Assembly (NCBI GenBank): GCA_023954415.1
Contig: JAMLIB010000002.1
Span: 1 to 64,000, forward strand
DNA from: Trueperaceae bacterium
Lineage (GTDB): Bacteria; Deinococcota; Deinococci; Deinococcales; Trueperaceae
Length of the DNA stretch: 64,000 bases
Direction: 5' to 3'
In this document: positions 7,927-19,434 of the stretch, piece by piece
Layout: each line of letters starts with the position of its first letter
Numbering within the stretch: the first letter of the stretch is position 1
The notes under the pieces: generated by a model
The model's database searches: none
What the model saw: only the letters and a program-made list of their open reading frames with translations
Told to the model about the DNA's origin: nothing
Translations under genes and position numbers: made by a program

Positions 7927-10533
7927 TCACTCCTGCGCGGGCGGGGTGAGCAGGTTGGCGTAGATGCGGTAGGCGCCCGGCACGTTGTTCTCGATCTCCG
8001 TGTGGAGGACGAGGCTCGTGTAGGTGTAGCGGCCCTTGCCGTAGTCGGTCGTGAGCATGGAGCCGAGGAAGGGCAGCTCGTCCCACGTGTCCGGCCACTG
8101 CCTGTCGGTGACGCTGAAGAGCGGGGTGAAGTGCTCGTCCCACTCCTGCGCGAAGTACAGGCCGCGCTCCTTCACCCAGTTGTCGAAGTCGGCCTGGGTG
8201 AGGACGTTCGGGGTGGTCATGATCGGGTTCTCGGGCTCGAGGAACTCGACCTCGCCGTCGGCGGCCGTGACGCGCGAGAGGAGCGACACGCGGCCGAGCT
8301 CGATCTCGTACGGCGGCACGGACTCCGGGTCCCAGGCGTCGGCGGGGCGGTGGTACTGGACGAGCAGGTTGCCGCCGTCCTCGACCCACTGCAGGAGGCG
8401 CTGGTTAGCGGCGAACAGGTCGGGGCGGGCGCGGTACGCGTAGATGCCGACCGCGATGGAGTCGTACTTGCTGAGGTCGCCGGTGGTGAGGTCGTCCTCG
8501 GTGAGGAGATCGACGTTCATGCCGATCTGGCGGAGGCCTTCGTACACGCGGTCGGAGCCACCGTCGACGTAGCCGATGCGCAGGTTCGGATCGAAGGCGA
8601 CCTCGAGGGCCTGGACGTTGGCGGAGGCGGAGCTCACGAGGTACGTCTTGCCGGTGTGCTCGTAGCTGATGACGCGGGTGTAGTCAGTGCTGGAGGCGTC
8701 GCCTTCCGCGCGGACGGCGAAGTCGTAGGCGCCTTCCACGACGCCCTCGCCCGGGATCAGGGTGAAGCTGGCGCCACGGGCGTCGCCCTTGCGGTCGAAG
8801 CTCAAGGCAACGGAGGCGGGCTCGACGGTCCAGCCTGCCGGGGCGTCGACAGTGAGGACCGTCTGGGCGGGGCCGTTCACGTAGTTCGTGGCGGCCACGT
8901 TCATGACGAGCTCGGAGGGGCTGAGGAAGTTGTAGACGAGGTTCTCGGGGGTGACGCGGAGGGAGATGTCGGGCAGCACGCCGATGATCGCGCGCGCGTC
9001 CACCGTGACCGAGACGGGCACGCCGTCGACCTCGTAGGAGACGACGCCGTAGACGTCGCCCGAGGCGCGGAACGGGTTCACGTTGCGGCGGTAGGGGTTG
9101 TAGTACGGGGCGTCCGCCGGGACGGTGACGACGAAGGTCTGCTTGGCGGTCTCGCCGTTGGTCAGGTTGGCCGGCTCGACGGCCTCCTTGGGCTCGACGG
9201 TCCAGCCTTCCGGGGCGACGACGGCGAACGTGACGTTGTCGGCGTTGACAGCGCCGCCGAGGTAGGCGCTGACGGTCACTTCGGTCGTGCCGCCGCGGGT
9301 GAGCTCCGGGTTGGCGGCCACGACGCGCGTGACGAGGGAGAGGGCGCGGCGGCTCGCGACCTGGAGCTCGAGCTCCTTCTGGGCGAGGCGGAAGTCGATG
9401 TCGGAGGCCGTGGCGGCGTCCACGTCGCTCGCAGCGAGGGCGGCGCGAGCGGCCCGCACGGTCGCGAGGGCGACGGTCAGCTCACCCTGCACGGCGCCGA
9501 AGTCGGGGAACGCGGCGATGGCGCGGTCGATGGCGGCCTGCGCGTCGGTCAGGAGGCCGGCGAGGCCGGCGTCGTCGACCTTGGCGGCCAGGTCGGCCAC
9601 GGTGTACGGGATGCCGGCGAAGAGCGAGGTGTCGGTCTCCGCGTCCGTCACGAACGACTGGACGAGGTGGAGGTTGGAGTTAGAGGCGCGCTCGTCGGCC
9701 CAGCTGCCCATGTCCTGGCTGCGGTGGTAGGCACGCGACTGCTGGCCGAGCTGCTCGTACGTGGCGCCGTAGACCTGGTCGTACCCGCCGGTCGGGATGG
9801 AGAGGGTCGTCTCCAGCTCGAAGTCGGCCTGGCCGGAGCCGCGGCCGCTCGGCAGGTAGAACTTGGCGGCCTGCCACGGCTCGAGGCCCAGCTCGAAGTG
9901 CTCGGGGTAGGCGTTCGGGTCGGCGGCGAGGGCGAACGCCTGCTCGGCCGCGTAGGCCATGGCGCGGTGGTTGCCGTGCTGGCCGAAGACGTTCTGGAAG
10001 TTCGTGAAGATGACGTCAGGGCGGCTCTGGCGGATGGCGCGCACGAGCTTCTCCATCATGACGTCCTCGCCCCAGATCTCGAGGGTCTCGACGGCGGACT
10101 TGGAGAAGCGGAAGTCGAAGATGGGGTCGGCGAAGCTCTCGCTGAGGAAGAACAGCTCGACGTTGAACGCCGCGCTGGCCTGTTCCATCTCGCGGCTGCG
10201 CAGCACGCCGAGGGCCTGGCGGTACTCGGTGCCGATGGAGTTCTGGCCACCCTCGCCGCGGTTGGCGGTGACGGTGATGCTACGCACGCCGAGGCCCTTG
10301 GAGAGGAGCGCGATCTGGCTGGAGCGCTCGTCGTCGGGGTGGGCGCCGACGGTCATGAAGCTGGCGACCGACTTGAGGGGCGTGAGGGCCTCGTAGAGGT
10401 CGAGGATGCCGATCTGAGCCTCTTGCTCGAGGACGCGGGCGTCCGTGCGGCTCTGGGCCGACGCGAACGCGACGAGGAGCGCCATGAGCGAGACGACCAC
10501 CGCGCGCAGAAGGTTGTTGGGCTTCGCTTGCAT
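7927..10533 (-). CDS. Secreted PIG-L family deacetylase with C-terminal beta and amidotransferase-like domains
   Basis: 868 residues from ATG 10533, with GGAGG nine bases upstream. An N-terminal signal peptide (hydrophobic run ending AFASAQS) predicts export. The PIG-L/LmbE motif AHPDDE lies near residue 65 and a second metal-site motif HGNHRAM near residue 190, the zinc ligands of N-acetylglucosamine deacetylases. After the catalytic domain come NEW3-type beta domains (about residues 420-690) and a C-terminal Rossmann-like region (SIAVGIYAYRARPDL to GGNLLVQYHRP) resembling the glutamine-amidotransferase fold without its catalytic triad. Likely removes acyl groups from an extracellular sugar or glycan; substrate unknown. 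The antisense strand is also open over most of the gene, a GC-rich codon-bias artefact. Confidence 0.88.
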   Translation of the reverse strand: MQAKPNNLLRAVVVSLMALLVAFASAQSRTDARVLEQEAQIGILDLYEALTPLKSVASFMTVGAHPDDERSSQIALLSKGLGVRSITVTANRGEGGQNSIGTEYRQALGVLRSREMEQASAAFNVELFFLSESFADPIFDFRFSKSAVETLEIWGEDVMMEKLVRAIRQSRPDVIFTNFQNVFGQHGNHRAMAYAAEQAFALAADPNAYPEHFELGLEPWQAAKFYLPSGRGSGQADFELETTLSIPTGGYDQVYGATYEQLGQQSRAYHRSQDMGSWADERASNSNLHLVQSFVTDAETDTSLFAGIPYTVADLAAKVDDAGLAGLLTDAQAAIDRAIAAFPDFGAVQGELTVALATVRAARAALAASDVDAATASDIDFRLAQKELELQVASRRALSLVTRVVAANPELTRGGTTEVTVSAYLGGAVNADNVTFAVVAPEGWTVEPKEAVEPANLTNGETAKQTFVVTVPADAPYYNPYRRNVNPFRASGDVYGVVSYEVDGVPVSVTVDARAIIGVLPDISLRVTPENLVYNFLSPSELVMNVAATNYVNGPAQTVLTVDAPAGWTVEPASVALSFDRKGDARGASFTLIPGEGVVEGAYDFAVRAEGDASSTDYTRVISYEHTGKTYLVSSASANVQALEVAFDPNLRIGYVDGGSDRVYEGLRQIGMNVDLLTEDDLTTGDLSKYDSIAVGIYAYRARPDLFAANQRLLQWVEDGGNLLVQYHRPADAWDPESVPPYEIELGRVSLLSRVTAADGEVEFLEPENPIMTTPNVLTQADFDNWVKERGLYFAQEWDEHFTPLFSVTDRQWPDTWDELPFLGSMLTTDYGKGRYTYTSLVLHTEIENNVPGAYRIYANLLTPPAQE

Positions 10534-10971
10534 CAGGTTGTGCCTCCGTGGGTGTTCAACGTGGGTCCAAGGGTCGTGCCCCCGGCCAGTCGCTGCCGAA
10601 GTCTCCGCGGGCTCGCGTCGGCTTCGTCGAACCGTGTTCGGTTCCGGGCTGGAGTCGTGGCGTGCGGCCTGTCCTTCGCTCTTGCGAACCGTCACCTCCG
10701 CGGCCCTGGTGATGGTCGACGGCGGTCGGGCTAGGCTTCGCCGGCGGCTGGAACTCGCACTATGAAACAGCTTTCGCAATGGGGTTTCTAAATCTCCCTC
10801 TGAAAGGGTACGCAGGGTGTGCGGGGATGTCAACACGCCGTCATGGTCAAGTGGTACACAGGCCGGCCGTCCGGCCTGGGGCGGGGGGTGAGCGGCCCGG
10901 TCGTAGGTCGAACAACGCCGTTCGCAGCGCTAGGATCGATCAGCCATCCGCGCTCATGGCGGACTGGCGCC
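10534..10971. other. Intergenic region, 438 bp, between the divergent deacetylase and AbrB genes
   Basis: Contains the deacetylase promoter and its long leader (10534-about 10798). I saw no riboswitch-like fold in the leader. A hairpin with 8-bp arms and 4-base loop (CAGGCCGG at 10859-10866, CCGGCCTG at 10871-10878) lies on the antitoxin side. No convincing gene. Confidence 0.5.
10805..10833 (-). promoter_or_regulatory. Sigma70-type promoter for the PIG-L deacetylase gene
   Basis: On the minus strand TTGACA (10833-10828), a 17-base spacer, then TACCCT (10810-10805), which fits the TAnnnT -10 consensus. Transcription would start near 10798, giving a leader of about 265 bases before the ATG at 10533. 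Confidence 0.6.
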
Positions 10972-11241
10972 ATGACTGTTACCATCGACGCCGCCGGCCG
11001 GCTCGTCATCCCGAAGACGCTGCGCGACGCGGCCGGGTTGCGCCCCGGCATGCCGTTGCAGGCGCGCCTGAGGGACGGTCGAATCGAGATCGAGCCGGCG
11101 CCGACCGCCGTGAGCCTGGTGATGAAGGACGGCATCGGCGTAGCGCGCAGCGCAGGTGCGCCAGGTGAGGACGAACCCGTCCTCCTCGCCTCGGAAGTAG
11201 AGACCGTCCGGGCTCGGCTGCGTGATGAGCGCGGGCAGTAA
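10972..11241 (+). CDS. AbrB/MazE-fold (VapB-like) antitoxin, orphaned
   Basis: 89 residues. The N-terminus MTVTIDAAGRLVIPKTLRDAAGL is the swapped-hairpin AbrB DNA-binding fold: beta strand, G-R-x-V-I-P turn, helix. Such proteins repress their own operon and bind a PIN toxin with their C-terminal tail. A PIN reading frame starts inside the last codons (ATG 11225, 17-base overlap) but is cut short, so this antitoxin seems to have lost its partner. No good Shine-Dalgarno precedes the ATG. Confidence 0.8.
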   Translation: MTVTIDAAGRLVIPKTLRDAAGLRPGMPLQARLRDGRIEIEPAPTAVSLVMKDGIGVARSAGAPGEDEPVLLASEVETVRARLRDERGQ

Positions 11242-11368
11242 CAAGCCGATCGCGCTCGACACGAGCGTCATCCTGGCGGCGCTGATCGAGCGTCACGAGC
11301 ACCACGACCGCGCGTTCCCAGTCGGCCACGCCGCTAGCGAACGAGGCCGTACCCCGCCCACTCCTTGA
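11225..11368 (+). pseudogene. Truncated VapC-type PIN toxin remnant
   Basis: 47 codons beginning MSAGSNKPIALDTSVILAA, which holds the first PIN acidic residue (Asp in ALDTSV) and the following helix. Homology-like sequence stops after about residue 30 (HEHHDRAF) and the frame ends at a TGA within the 3' end of the opposing DUF58 gene. The other three PIN acidic residues are missing, so no nuclease activity is expected. The junction lies near 11315-11335. Confidence 0.75.
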
Positions 11369-12299
11369 GGAGAAGCGCCTCCAGGTCGGCGTCGGAGCGC
11401 GCGCGCAGCCACATCCCGCCGTGGCGCACGAAGGCGGCCTCCAGCCCCTCCTGCCACCGCCGCAGGTTCCGCGCGTAGACGGCCAGCGCGGCGGGCGTGA
11501 GCGCCACGTTCACCTCCGCCCCCGTCTCCACGTCCTCGAGGGTGAGCGTGCCGCCACCGAGCCCGCCCGTCGCGAGCACGCCCGGGTCCAGCTCCTCGGG
11601 CGAGCAGACCTGCACACCGACGACCGCCTGCCGGGCGCCCCGAAGCACACCCAACCCAGCCTCGGGGGCCGCGAAGAGCCAGTCGCTGACGACCAGGCAC
11701 ACTCCTGGGCGCGGCAGGCGCGCCGCGAGCGCCTTGGCGGCGTGGTCGAACTCCACCGCGCCCTCCGCCCGCAGCCCCTCGAGCCACTCGAAGAGCTGTC
11801 CGGCCGCGCGCACCCCGCCGCCCCGCGGACCCCAGCGCAGGCCGCGGCCGGTGAAGGCTACGAGCCGCACGCGGTCGCTGCCGGCGAGCGCCACGTACGC
11901 GAGCGCCCCGGCCACGCGCCGCGCTAGGACGGACTTCTCCGGCACGCCGCCCCCCATGGACGCACTCATGTCGACCACCACCGTCACGGCCAGCTGCTCC
12001 AAGAGGTCACCCTCCCGCACGAACAGCTCGCCGGACCGGGCCTCCAGATGCGGGTCGACGCGCCTGAGGTCGTCGCCCGGTTGGTAGGCGCGGTACTCGG
12101 CGAACTCGAGGCCGGGCCCGAGCGTGCTCGAGCGGTGCTCGCCCACCCCGCCGAACGTGCCGGCGCGCGGCACGTTCAGGCGGCGGCGCGCCAGGCGCTG
12201 CAGGAGGCTCGGCGGGGGCGCGACGTCCACCACGCTCAGCCGCACGTCCGCGCGCGGCTCCGGTCGCTCGCCTCCGCTCACGCGCTCACGCCCGCCCAC
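11334..12299 (-). CDS. DUF58 (VWA-like) protein of the MoxR operon
   Basis: 321 residues from GTG 12299, which directly follows the MoxR stop codon. It carries the DUF58 signature (GLEFAEYRAYQPGDDLRRVD near residue 75) followed by a VWA-like half with VVDMSASM (MIDAS DxSxS form, near residue 110). DUF58 proteins are partners of MoxR AAA+ ATPases and are thought to help metal-cofactor insertion or envelope-protein maturation. Last gene of a four-gene operon. The 3' end overlaps the broken vapC frame on the other strand by 35 bases. Confidence 0.88.
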   Translation of the reverse strand: MGGRERVSGGERPEPRADVRLSVVDVAPPPSLLQRLARRRLNVPRAGTFGGVGEHRSSTLGPGLEFAEYRAYQPGDDLRRVDPHLEARSGELFVREGDLLEQLAVTVVVDMSASMGGGVPEKSVLARRVAGALAYVALAGSDRVRLVAFTGRGLRWGPRGGGVRAAGQLFEWLEGLRAEGAVEFDHAAKALAARLPRPGVCLVVSDWLFAAPEAGLGVLRGARQAVVGVQVCSPEELDPGVLATGGLGGGTLTLEDVETGAEVNVALTPAALAVYARNLRRWQEGLEAAFVRHGGMWLRARSDADLEALLLKEWAGYGLVR

Positions 12300-13411
<1,112 letters not shown>

Positions 13412-13412
<1 letters not shown>

Positions 13413-16400
13413 CAGTCCTTCCGGGGCGCGACCGGAGCGCGCGGTTTGGCGACGCGCAGCAGGTCGGGGGCGTAGCGCCACGTGAGTTCGAGGAGGAGCG
13501 CGAGGAGGGCGGCGCCGAGCGCCAGCGGCCACACGGGCGAGCGCGGCCAGTACCAGCCGACGGGCGCCAGGGCGTCCGCCAGGTCCGCGAGCGCGTGGCC
13601 ACCCGTCGCGGTCGCCGCGGCCACGAGCCGCTCCGGGGCAGCGCGACCGGCGTCGAGGACGGCCAGGTAAGGCACCTCGAGCGTAAGCGTGGCGCCGCCG
13701 GCCGTCACGCGGTACGTGCCCGTCTCGTCCAGTAAGAGCTCGGAGGCGTAGCCGCCTGCCGCCGGCCGCGCGCTCAGGTCGGCGGACCGGCCGCCCGGCA
13801 GCTCGACGACCGCATCCGCCGCCGCCGACACCACGCGCAGGAGGTCGCCGTCGCGCACGAGGCGCACGGCGGCGGCGCTCGGGGTCCTGGCGAGCTGCCT
13901 GACCAGGTGCGCCCACAGCGTGGGGTAGGCCGGGTCGCTCAGCCACTCCCGCGTCCACGGTCCGGCGGCGTGGGCCGTGAAGGCGACCACCTCGCCGGCG
14001 CCGTAGTGCCAGCTAGCGAGGAGGGGCTGGACCTCTCCCTGCTCGTCCGTGATGGAGAGGTGCAGCCTGGCCTCCGGCTTGACGCTCGTCGGCACGTACC
14101 CGCCGACCGCCGGGAGCGCGTCCGGCCAGGCGCGCAGGAAGCGCGGGCGCTGGCCTTGCCAGGTCGGGGTGGAGTCGCGCTCGTCGGTGAGCTCGCCCGA
14201 CTGCAGGAGGACCTCGTGGGCCATGATGCCCGGCAGCGCCGAGAAGTCCGCGCTGGAGTGGAACGTGCCGCCCCCCAGGCGGGCGACCTCGCGGAGCTGC
14301 TCCGCGTCCGCCTCGGGCCCGATGGCGATGGTAGACACGGTCACGTTCGCTTCCCGCAGGAGCGCGAGGATGCCGGGGAAGTCACCCGGCTGCGACAGGC
14401 CATCGCTCATGACGATCACGTGCGCGGCGGCGGCGCCCGCGCCGGACAGCTGCTCGTAGGCCGCCGCCAGAGCCGGGTACAGGTTCGTGCCGCCCCGCGG
14501 GTCGAGCTCGAGCACGGCGGCGCGGAACGCCTCGCCCGCCGCCGCCGGACCGAGCGGCACGAGCGTGCGCGCGGTGGAGTCGAACGCGATCAGGGTGCTC
14601 CTCGCCCCTTCCGGCAGCAGCTCGTGCGCGCTCAAGGTGGCCACCTTGGCGATGTCGAGCCGCACGGCGTCGCCCGCGTACTGACGCATGCTGTTGGAGC
14701 GGTCGAGGACGAACGCGATGGCCAGCTCGGGCGCCTCGCGCGGCACGAGGCTGGACGTGGGCGAGAGGCGCTCGAGGGGCGTCTCGTAGTAGCCGCCCGG
14801 GCCGAACGCGCTCTCGCCGCCGAGCATCAGGAGGGGCAAGCCGAGGTCGAACACCGCCGCCTCGAGGGCGAGCTGCTGCCCGCTCGTGAGGGCGATCGCG
14901 GGCACGTTCATGAGCGCCGCGGCGCTGAAAGCCGCCAGAGCGCCGGGGCTCGCCGGCAGCTCCCCCGGGGCGCTCGACACGACCTCCACCCCCTGCGCCT
15001 CGAGGGCGGCCGCGAAGACGCGCAGCCAGGCGTCGTCCTCGCCGACGAGGAGTACCCGCGGGGCGCGAGCCACGCTCACGTTCGCGACGCCCACGTCGTT
15101 GCGACCCTCGCCGTCGCCCGGCAGCGCCACGACGACCGCGTAGCGCTCGTCGCCGGGCTCGAGCGCCACGACCTCGACCGCCACCAGGTTGTCGCCCGCT
15201 CCCAGCACGACCTCGCGCTCGTCGAGCGCCTCGCCTCCACGGTAGGTCGTCACGCCCGCCGCCGCCGCGCTGCTCACGTGGACCACGGCCTGCAGCTCGA
15301 AGCGGTCGCCGAGCATGACGGCCGCGGGCGCGACGACGCGGCGGAGCACGGCGTCGGGGGCGGCAGAGGCCCCCGCGGCACCGTCAGTAGCGCCATCAGC
15401 GGCGCCTGCGGGGCCGTCGCGACCGACGTCCACCCGCGCGTCGAGCGTGAGGCCGCGCGCCTCTATGCGCGCGGCGGCGCGGGTGAGATCGCCGCGGGTC
15501 TCGAGCCCGTCGCCGGCAATCAGGAGGCGCGCGGGCATGCCGGGCGGGGCCGCCGCGGACGCCATGTCGAGGTCCTGCTCGAGGTCGGACCTCGTCGGTT
15601 CGGCCGGGGGCTCCAACGCCAGCTCCGCTGAGGGCTCCAGCGCCTGCCGCGGTCCCGTGACCACGAGCAGGCCGCCGCGGGTGGGCAGGGGGAGGCGCGC
15701 GTCTGTCATGGCGAGCGCCACGAGGGCGAGCACCAGGAGACGGGGGGCGAGGGCACCGAGCCGCGCCAGCCGGCGCGCCGCCAGCCCCTCACGGTCGCCG
15801 GCCCGTGCCGACGACCGCCACCAGACGACCGCCTCCGCCACAAGGACGACGAACAGCGCGGCCACCAGGATCCGGCGCAGCGGGACCTGGGATGGAGGGG
15901 CCCGACCAGGCGCCGCGCTCCCGTCCGCACCGGCCAAGGCCGGTAGGCGATCGGCGAGCGCGGCGACGGCGAGGGGCCGCGCGGCGCCGCGCGCGTCCAT
16001 GAGCCGGTAGCTGCCGGCCATGGCGGGCACGAAGTCGGCGCTCGCCAGGCGCTCGGAACCGTAGAGGGTCGTGCCGAGCGGCACGCCGTGACCTCGCGGA
16101 TCGGTCACGGCGAGCGTCCCGGCCGGCAGGGCGCACGCCGAGCCGACGAGGCACGGCCGCTCCACCAGGCGCCCGGCGTTAGGCTCGACGAGCTCCAGCA
16201 GACCGCGCACGAAGAGGGGGAAGCCGTCGGCCTCCGGCCAGTCGCTCGCGCTCAGGTCGAACGCGGTGCGAAGCTCCAGCCCGCTCTCGCCCCGCCGCAG
16301 CTGGAGCAGGGGTCCGTGAGAGCCGGCCACGAGCACAGTGGCGCCCGGCAGGGCCTGCGAGCCCCACACCGCGCCGAACGACGTGGCGCGCCAGTCGGTC

Positions 16401-17803
16401 GCCGCCACGAACGGCTCCTCGACCCACGGTCCAGCTATCACGTCGCCCGGCGCCGGACCGCTCACACGCTCCGGCGCCGGCTCCGACTCCGTGCGCGCGG
16501 ACGCGAGCCACCACGTGCTGGTCCGCGGCACCGCCGGCACGACGACGCGGTCGAGGACCACGAGGTCGAACTCCGCAGCGTCTCGCGGCAGGCCCGCCGT
16601 GACAGGCAGCTCCTCGAGCTCGACGTATGCCAGGGCGCGCAGCGCCCTCGAGAGCGCGGCGTTGCCCGGCCCGAGGTAGAGGACCCGCACGGCCACCGGC
16701 CGAGCGTGAGCCACGAACGCGGCCACGCTCGCGCCCACCGAGAGTTGTAAGGTCCCCACCGTGGCTTCGGGGCCGAGGCCGAGGTCGGTGGGGAGGTCGA
16801 GGAGGAGGTCGAACGCGCCGCGGAGCTCGCCCGCGGTTCCCGGCTCCAGCGCCACGGCCACCGTGCCGACCCGCCCGAGGGCGCCCTGGCCCGCCGACCA
16901 CGCCAGCTCAAGCGCGGTCGCAGCGGCGGCCCCGCCGGCGTCGGCCGCGCCTACGTCGACCGCCCCGGCATCGACCGCGCCGGACCCGTCGGCCCGCCCG
17001 ACGACCTCGCCCGCGACGCGCCACTGGCCGGGCGCGGCGCCGGGCGTGAGCGAGGCCGAGGCGAGCGCCGCCGACGGACCGCCCGGAACCGGCAGAACCT
17101 CCGCGTCGGGCAGGACCGCCAGCGCCTCGGCCGCGCCCGCGACCGTCGGGCCGACCAGGACGACGCGCACGGCGCCGGACCCGACGCCGGACCCGACACC
17201 AGGCCCGACACCGACAGCCATCTCGTTGGCCACCTCGCCCGAGGCCCCAGCCCCGGCGCTCGTAAGCGTGAGCCCCTCGCCCGTCACGATGCGCCGGGCC
17301 AGCAGCGCGGCCTCGCGCCAGTCGGCGGTGCCGCCGCCGCTGACGAGGCCGGGGCCGAGGTCCGCCAACGACGTGCGCGAGGCCGGCCACCGCACCGCCA
17401 GCGGCGTCGGGCGCCCGGTGACGAGGACCAGCGACCAGACCGCACGCTCGCTAGCTCCGGTCGCCACGACCAGGCGCCGCACCTGTTCGAGCGAGGCGGC
17501 GAAGCGCGCCTGGTCCTGCGTGGCGCCGGCGTCGAGCAGCACGACGAGGTGGTCCGCGCCGGCGACCCCGAGCGCCGGCCTGGTCAGCGCGGCGGTCGCC
17601 AGCACGAGCGCTACGAGCTGTAAGACGAGCGCGGCGGTGAGCGGCGGTGGTCGCAAGGCGTGGCTGGGCCGCGGCGTGGCGGCCACGCCCTCCCACAGGA
17701 GCAGGCTCGACACGATCACGCGCTTCTTGCGCCGCATGTGTAGGAGCACGATCGGCCCGGCGAGCAGCAGGAGCGCGAACCAGGCCGGGGCGAGGAAGGT
17801 CAC
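13412..17803 (-). CDS. Giant BatA/VWA membrane protein
   Basis: 1463 residues from GTG 17803. The N-terminus (MTFLAPAWFALLLLAGPIVLLH) is the BatA-type membrane anchor. A first VWA-like segment covers about residues 60-230 (VVLLDAGATQ in place of DxSxS, so probably not metal-binding). Membrane helices occur near residues 640-660 and 680-700. A second VWA domain near residues 1030-1190 has an intact MIDAS (VLDRSNSMRQ, then DPRGGTNLY, then MSDGLS). A last helix lies near 1425-1450. A region before the second VWA (LLVGEDDAWLRVFAAALE) resembles the amidotransferase-like fold often found in these proteins. It appears to merge what are separate BatA and BatB/VWA genes elsewhere. GTG overlaps the previous stop by four bases. 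Confidence 0.85.
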
Positions 17804-19092
17804 TGGCCCACGGCCCCCGCGAGCGAGCGGTAGCGGCGCAGGAGGTCGAGGTCGTCGGGGTAGGACGGGGGGCGCGACACGCGCGGCTCGTCAGCGGCGA
17901 CGAACTCGACCCACGCGGCGGTCCGGTCGAGGCCGGCCAGGTCGGGCGCGTCGGGTAGCCGCTCCACGCGCACGCGCCTCCCGGAGGGGTCGGTCACGTC
18001 GGGGATGTCCAGCTCGCTCGTGCGTTGGGGCGCGCCGGGCAACCCCTCTCCCCCACCGCCCTCGTAGCCGGCAGTGGCGTCGCCGGCGACGGCAGCGTCC
18101 GCGAGGGCGACCGGCTCACCACCGCCACCTCCCGGGGCTGCGGCAGACTCGCGGCGGCGCGCGTAATCCCGCAGCTCCTGATCGCGGGTGGAGGCGGCGC
18201 CGTAGGTGGGGTTCGTGCTCCCGTCGTTGCGGAGCGACGGCGCCGCCGGCTCGGTGCCGACGGGTGGGGCCTGTTGGCGTCCTGCCGCCTCGGCCACGGC
18301 CCGCAACGCGTCGCTCACGTCGTCGCGCTGACGCTCGACGGCGTTCGCCGGGGCCGCCGTCGCAGGTAGGCTCGCGACGCCCGTCTGGCGCTCCGCGCCT
18401 GTCACCCCCGTGTTTCCTGCCGTTCCGCCGTCTCGGGGGCCGGCGCTCTCGTCTGACCGCGCTTCCCGAGCGCTCGCGCCGGCCTCCCCCGCCACGGTCA
18501 TGAGCAGGTCGTCGATCCTGACGCGCGCCAGGTCGGCGCCGTGATCAGCGGCGACGCCAGCGGCCGGCTCGCCGCCGATCACCGCATCGACCCCCGGGGC
18601 CCCCGAAGGCAGGGGGGCGAGGAGGGCAATCGCGAGCAGCGCCGACCCGGCGAGCAGCGCCGCCCCTTGCCGCCTGGAGAGCCGTGGAGGGGCGAAGCCG
18701 CGCAACGTCAGGGCGCTCGCATGGGCGTCAGCGTCCGCGCGCAGTGCCTCGGCGACGGCGTCGCGCCGCTCGCCTAGTTCCAAGCTCGTGCTGAGCCGCT
18801 CGGAGAGGCCGAAGTGGCGTTCAACGGCGCGCGCCGCGCCGGCCAGGCCGAGCGTGAGGCGCAGCGCCGCCGCGGCGACGCCGACGGCGACGAGGAGGGC
18901 GGCACCGACCGCCGCGGCCACCGTCGGCAGGCCAAGCCACCACCCGTCGGCGGGGAGCGGCAAGACGCCGAGCCTGGTAGCCGCGACCAGACCCGCCCCG
19001 ACCAGCGCCGCGCCCGCGAGGGCCCAACCGGAGCAGCGGACTAACGCCGTGAGGAACAGGCGCGCTCGCGCCCGCTCTAGCGTGCGGCGCAT
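17800..19092 (-). CDS. Membrane protein, first gene of the MoxR/DUF58/VWA operon
   Basis: 430 residues from ATG 19092. Two adjacent transmembrane helices (about residues 10-35 and 45-75), a third near 145-165, then a long hydrophilic Ala/Gly/Asp-rich C-terminus (about 260 residues) with no recognised domain. The segment ERHFGLSERLSTSLELGE after the second helix resembles a conserved stretch of DUF4175-like proteins, which occur in MoxR-VWA operons. No strong Shine-Dalgarno. Role inferred only from operon position: envelope-located partner of the MoxR chaperone system. Confidence 0.7.
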   Translation of the reverse strand: MRRTLERARARLFLTALVRCSGWALAGAALVGAGLVAATRLGVLPLPADGWWLGLPTVAAAVGAALLVAVGVAAAALRLTLGLAGAARAVERHFGLSERLSTSLELGERRDAVAEALRADADAHASALTLRGFAPPRLSRRQGAALLAGSALLAIALLAPLPSGAPGVDAVIGGEPAAGVAADHGADLARVRIDDLLMTVAGEAGASAREARSDESAGPRDGGTAGNTGVTGAERQTGVASLPATAAPANAVERQRDDVSDALRAVAEAAGRQQAPPVGTEPAAPSLRNDGSTNPTYGAASTRDQELRDYARRRESAAAPGGGGGEPVALADAAVAGDATAGYEGGGGEGLPGAPQRTSELDIPDVTDPSGRRVRVERLPDAPDLAGLDRTAAWVEFVAADEPRVSRPPSYPDDLDLLRRYRSLAGAVGQ

Positions 19093-19207
19093 CAGGTCAG
19101 GACCGGCTGGGGCGTGGCCGCCGCGCTCGTGGCGTTGCTCATGGCGTCGAGGCCGACGCCGTGGGCGCGGGACGTCCGGAGAGTCGGGACGGAGCGAAGC
19201 ACGGCTT

Positions 19208-19236
19208 ATCCTAAGGGCTTTGCAAACCCGTTTGCA
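19208..19236 (-). promoter_or_regulatory. Operator-like palindrome with -10 element upstream of the MoxR operon
   Basis: TGCAAAC and GTTTGCA form a perfect 7-bp inverted repeat with a 2-base spacer (19221-19236). Just downstream on the minus strand is TAGGAT (19213-19208), which fits TAnnnT. The operon start codon is 116 bases further. No good -35 is visible; the palindrome occupies that place, so it may bind an activator or repressor. Confidence 0.4.
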
Positions 19237-19405
19237 CAAGGTGTGATCGAGGGCGATACACCGACTGGACGGTCATGGTCGAACCCGCAGCCGCGGTCGC
19301 CGGCCACGCTAGGGTTCACGGCCGCTGCCGCCGGGCTCGGTCAGCCGACCTCGGCCGCCCGCCCGCGACGTCGTCGGCTCCCCGACGAGGCCGGCGCGAG
19401 GACAC

Positions 19406-19434
19406 TTGACAGCCACCCCCGCCCGGCACATACT
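19406..19434 (+). promoter_or_regulatory. Sigma70-type promoter, long leader before the RIO kinase gene
   Basis: TTGACA (19406-19411), 17-base spacer, CATACT (19429-19434; four of six -10 matches). The start would be near 19441, about 395 bases before the kinase TTG. Either the kinase has a long leader or a small RNA lies here. Confidence 0.45.

Noticed and set aside
8002-10734. A 910-codon plus-strand open frame opposite the PIG-L gene
   Set aside because: It reads as repetitive Gly/Val/Asp/Glu/Arg sequence with no domain, the usual antisense shadow of a GC-rich gene. The minus strand has a signal peptide, PIG-L motifs and a Shine-Dalgarno.
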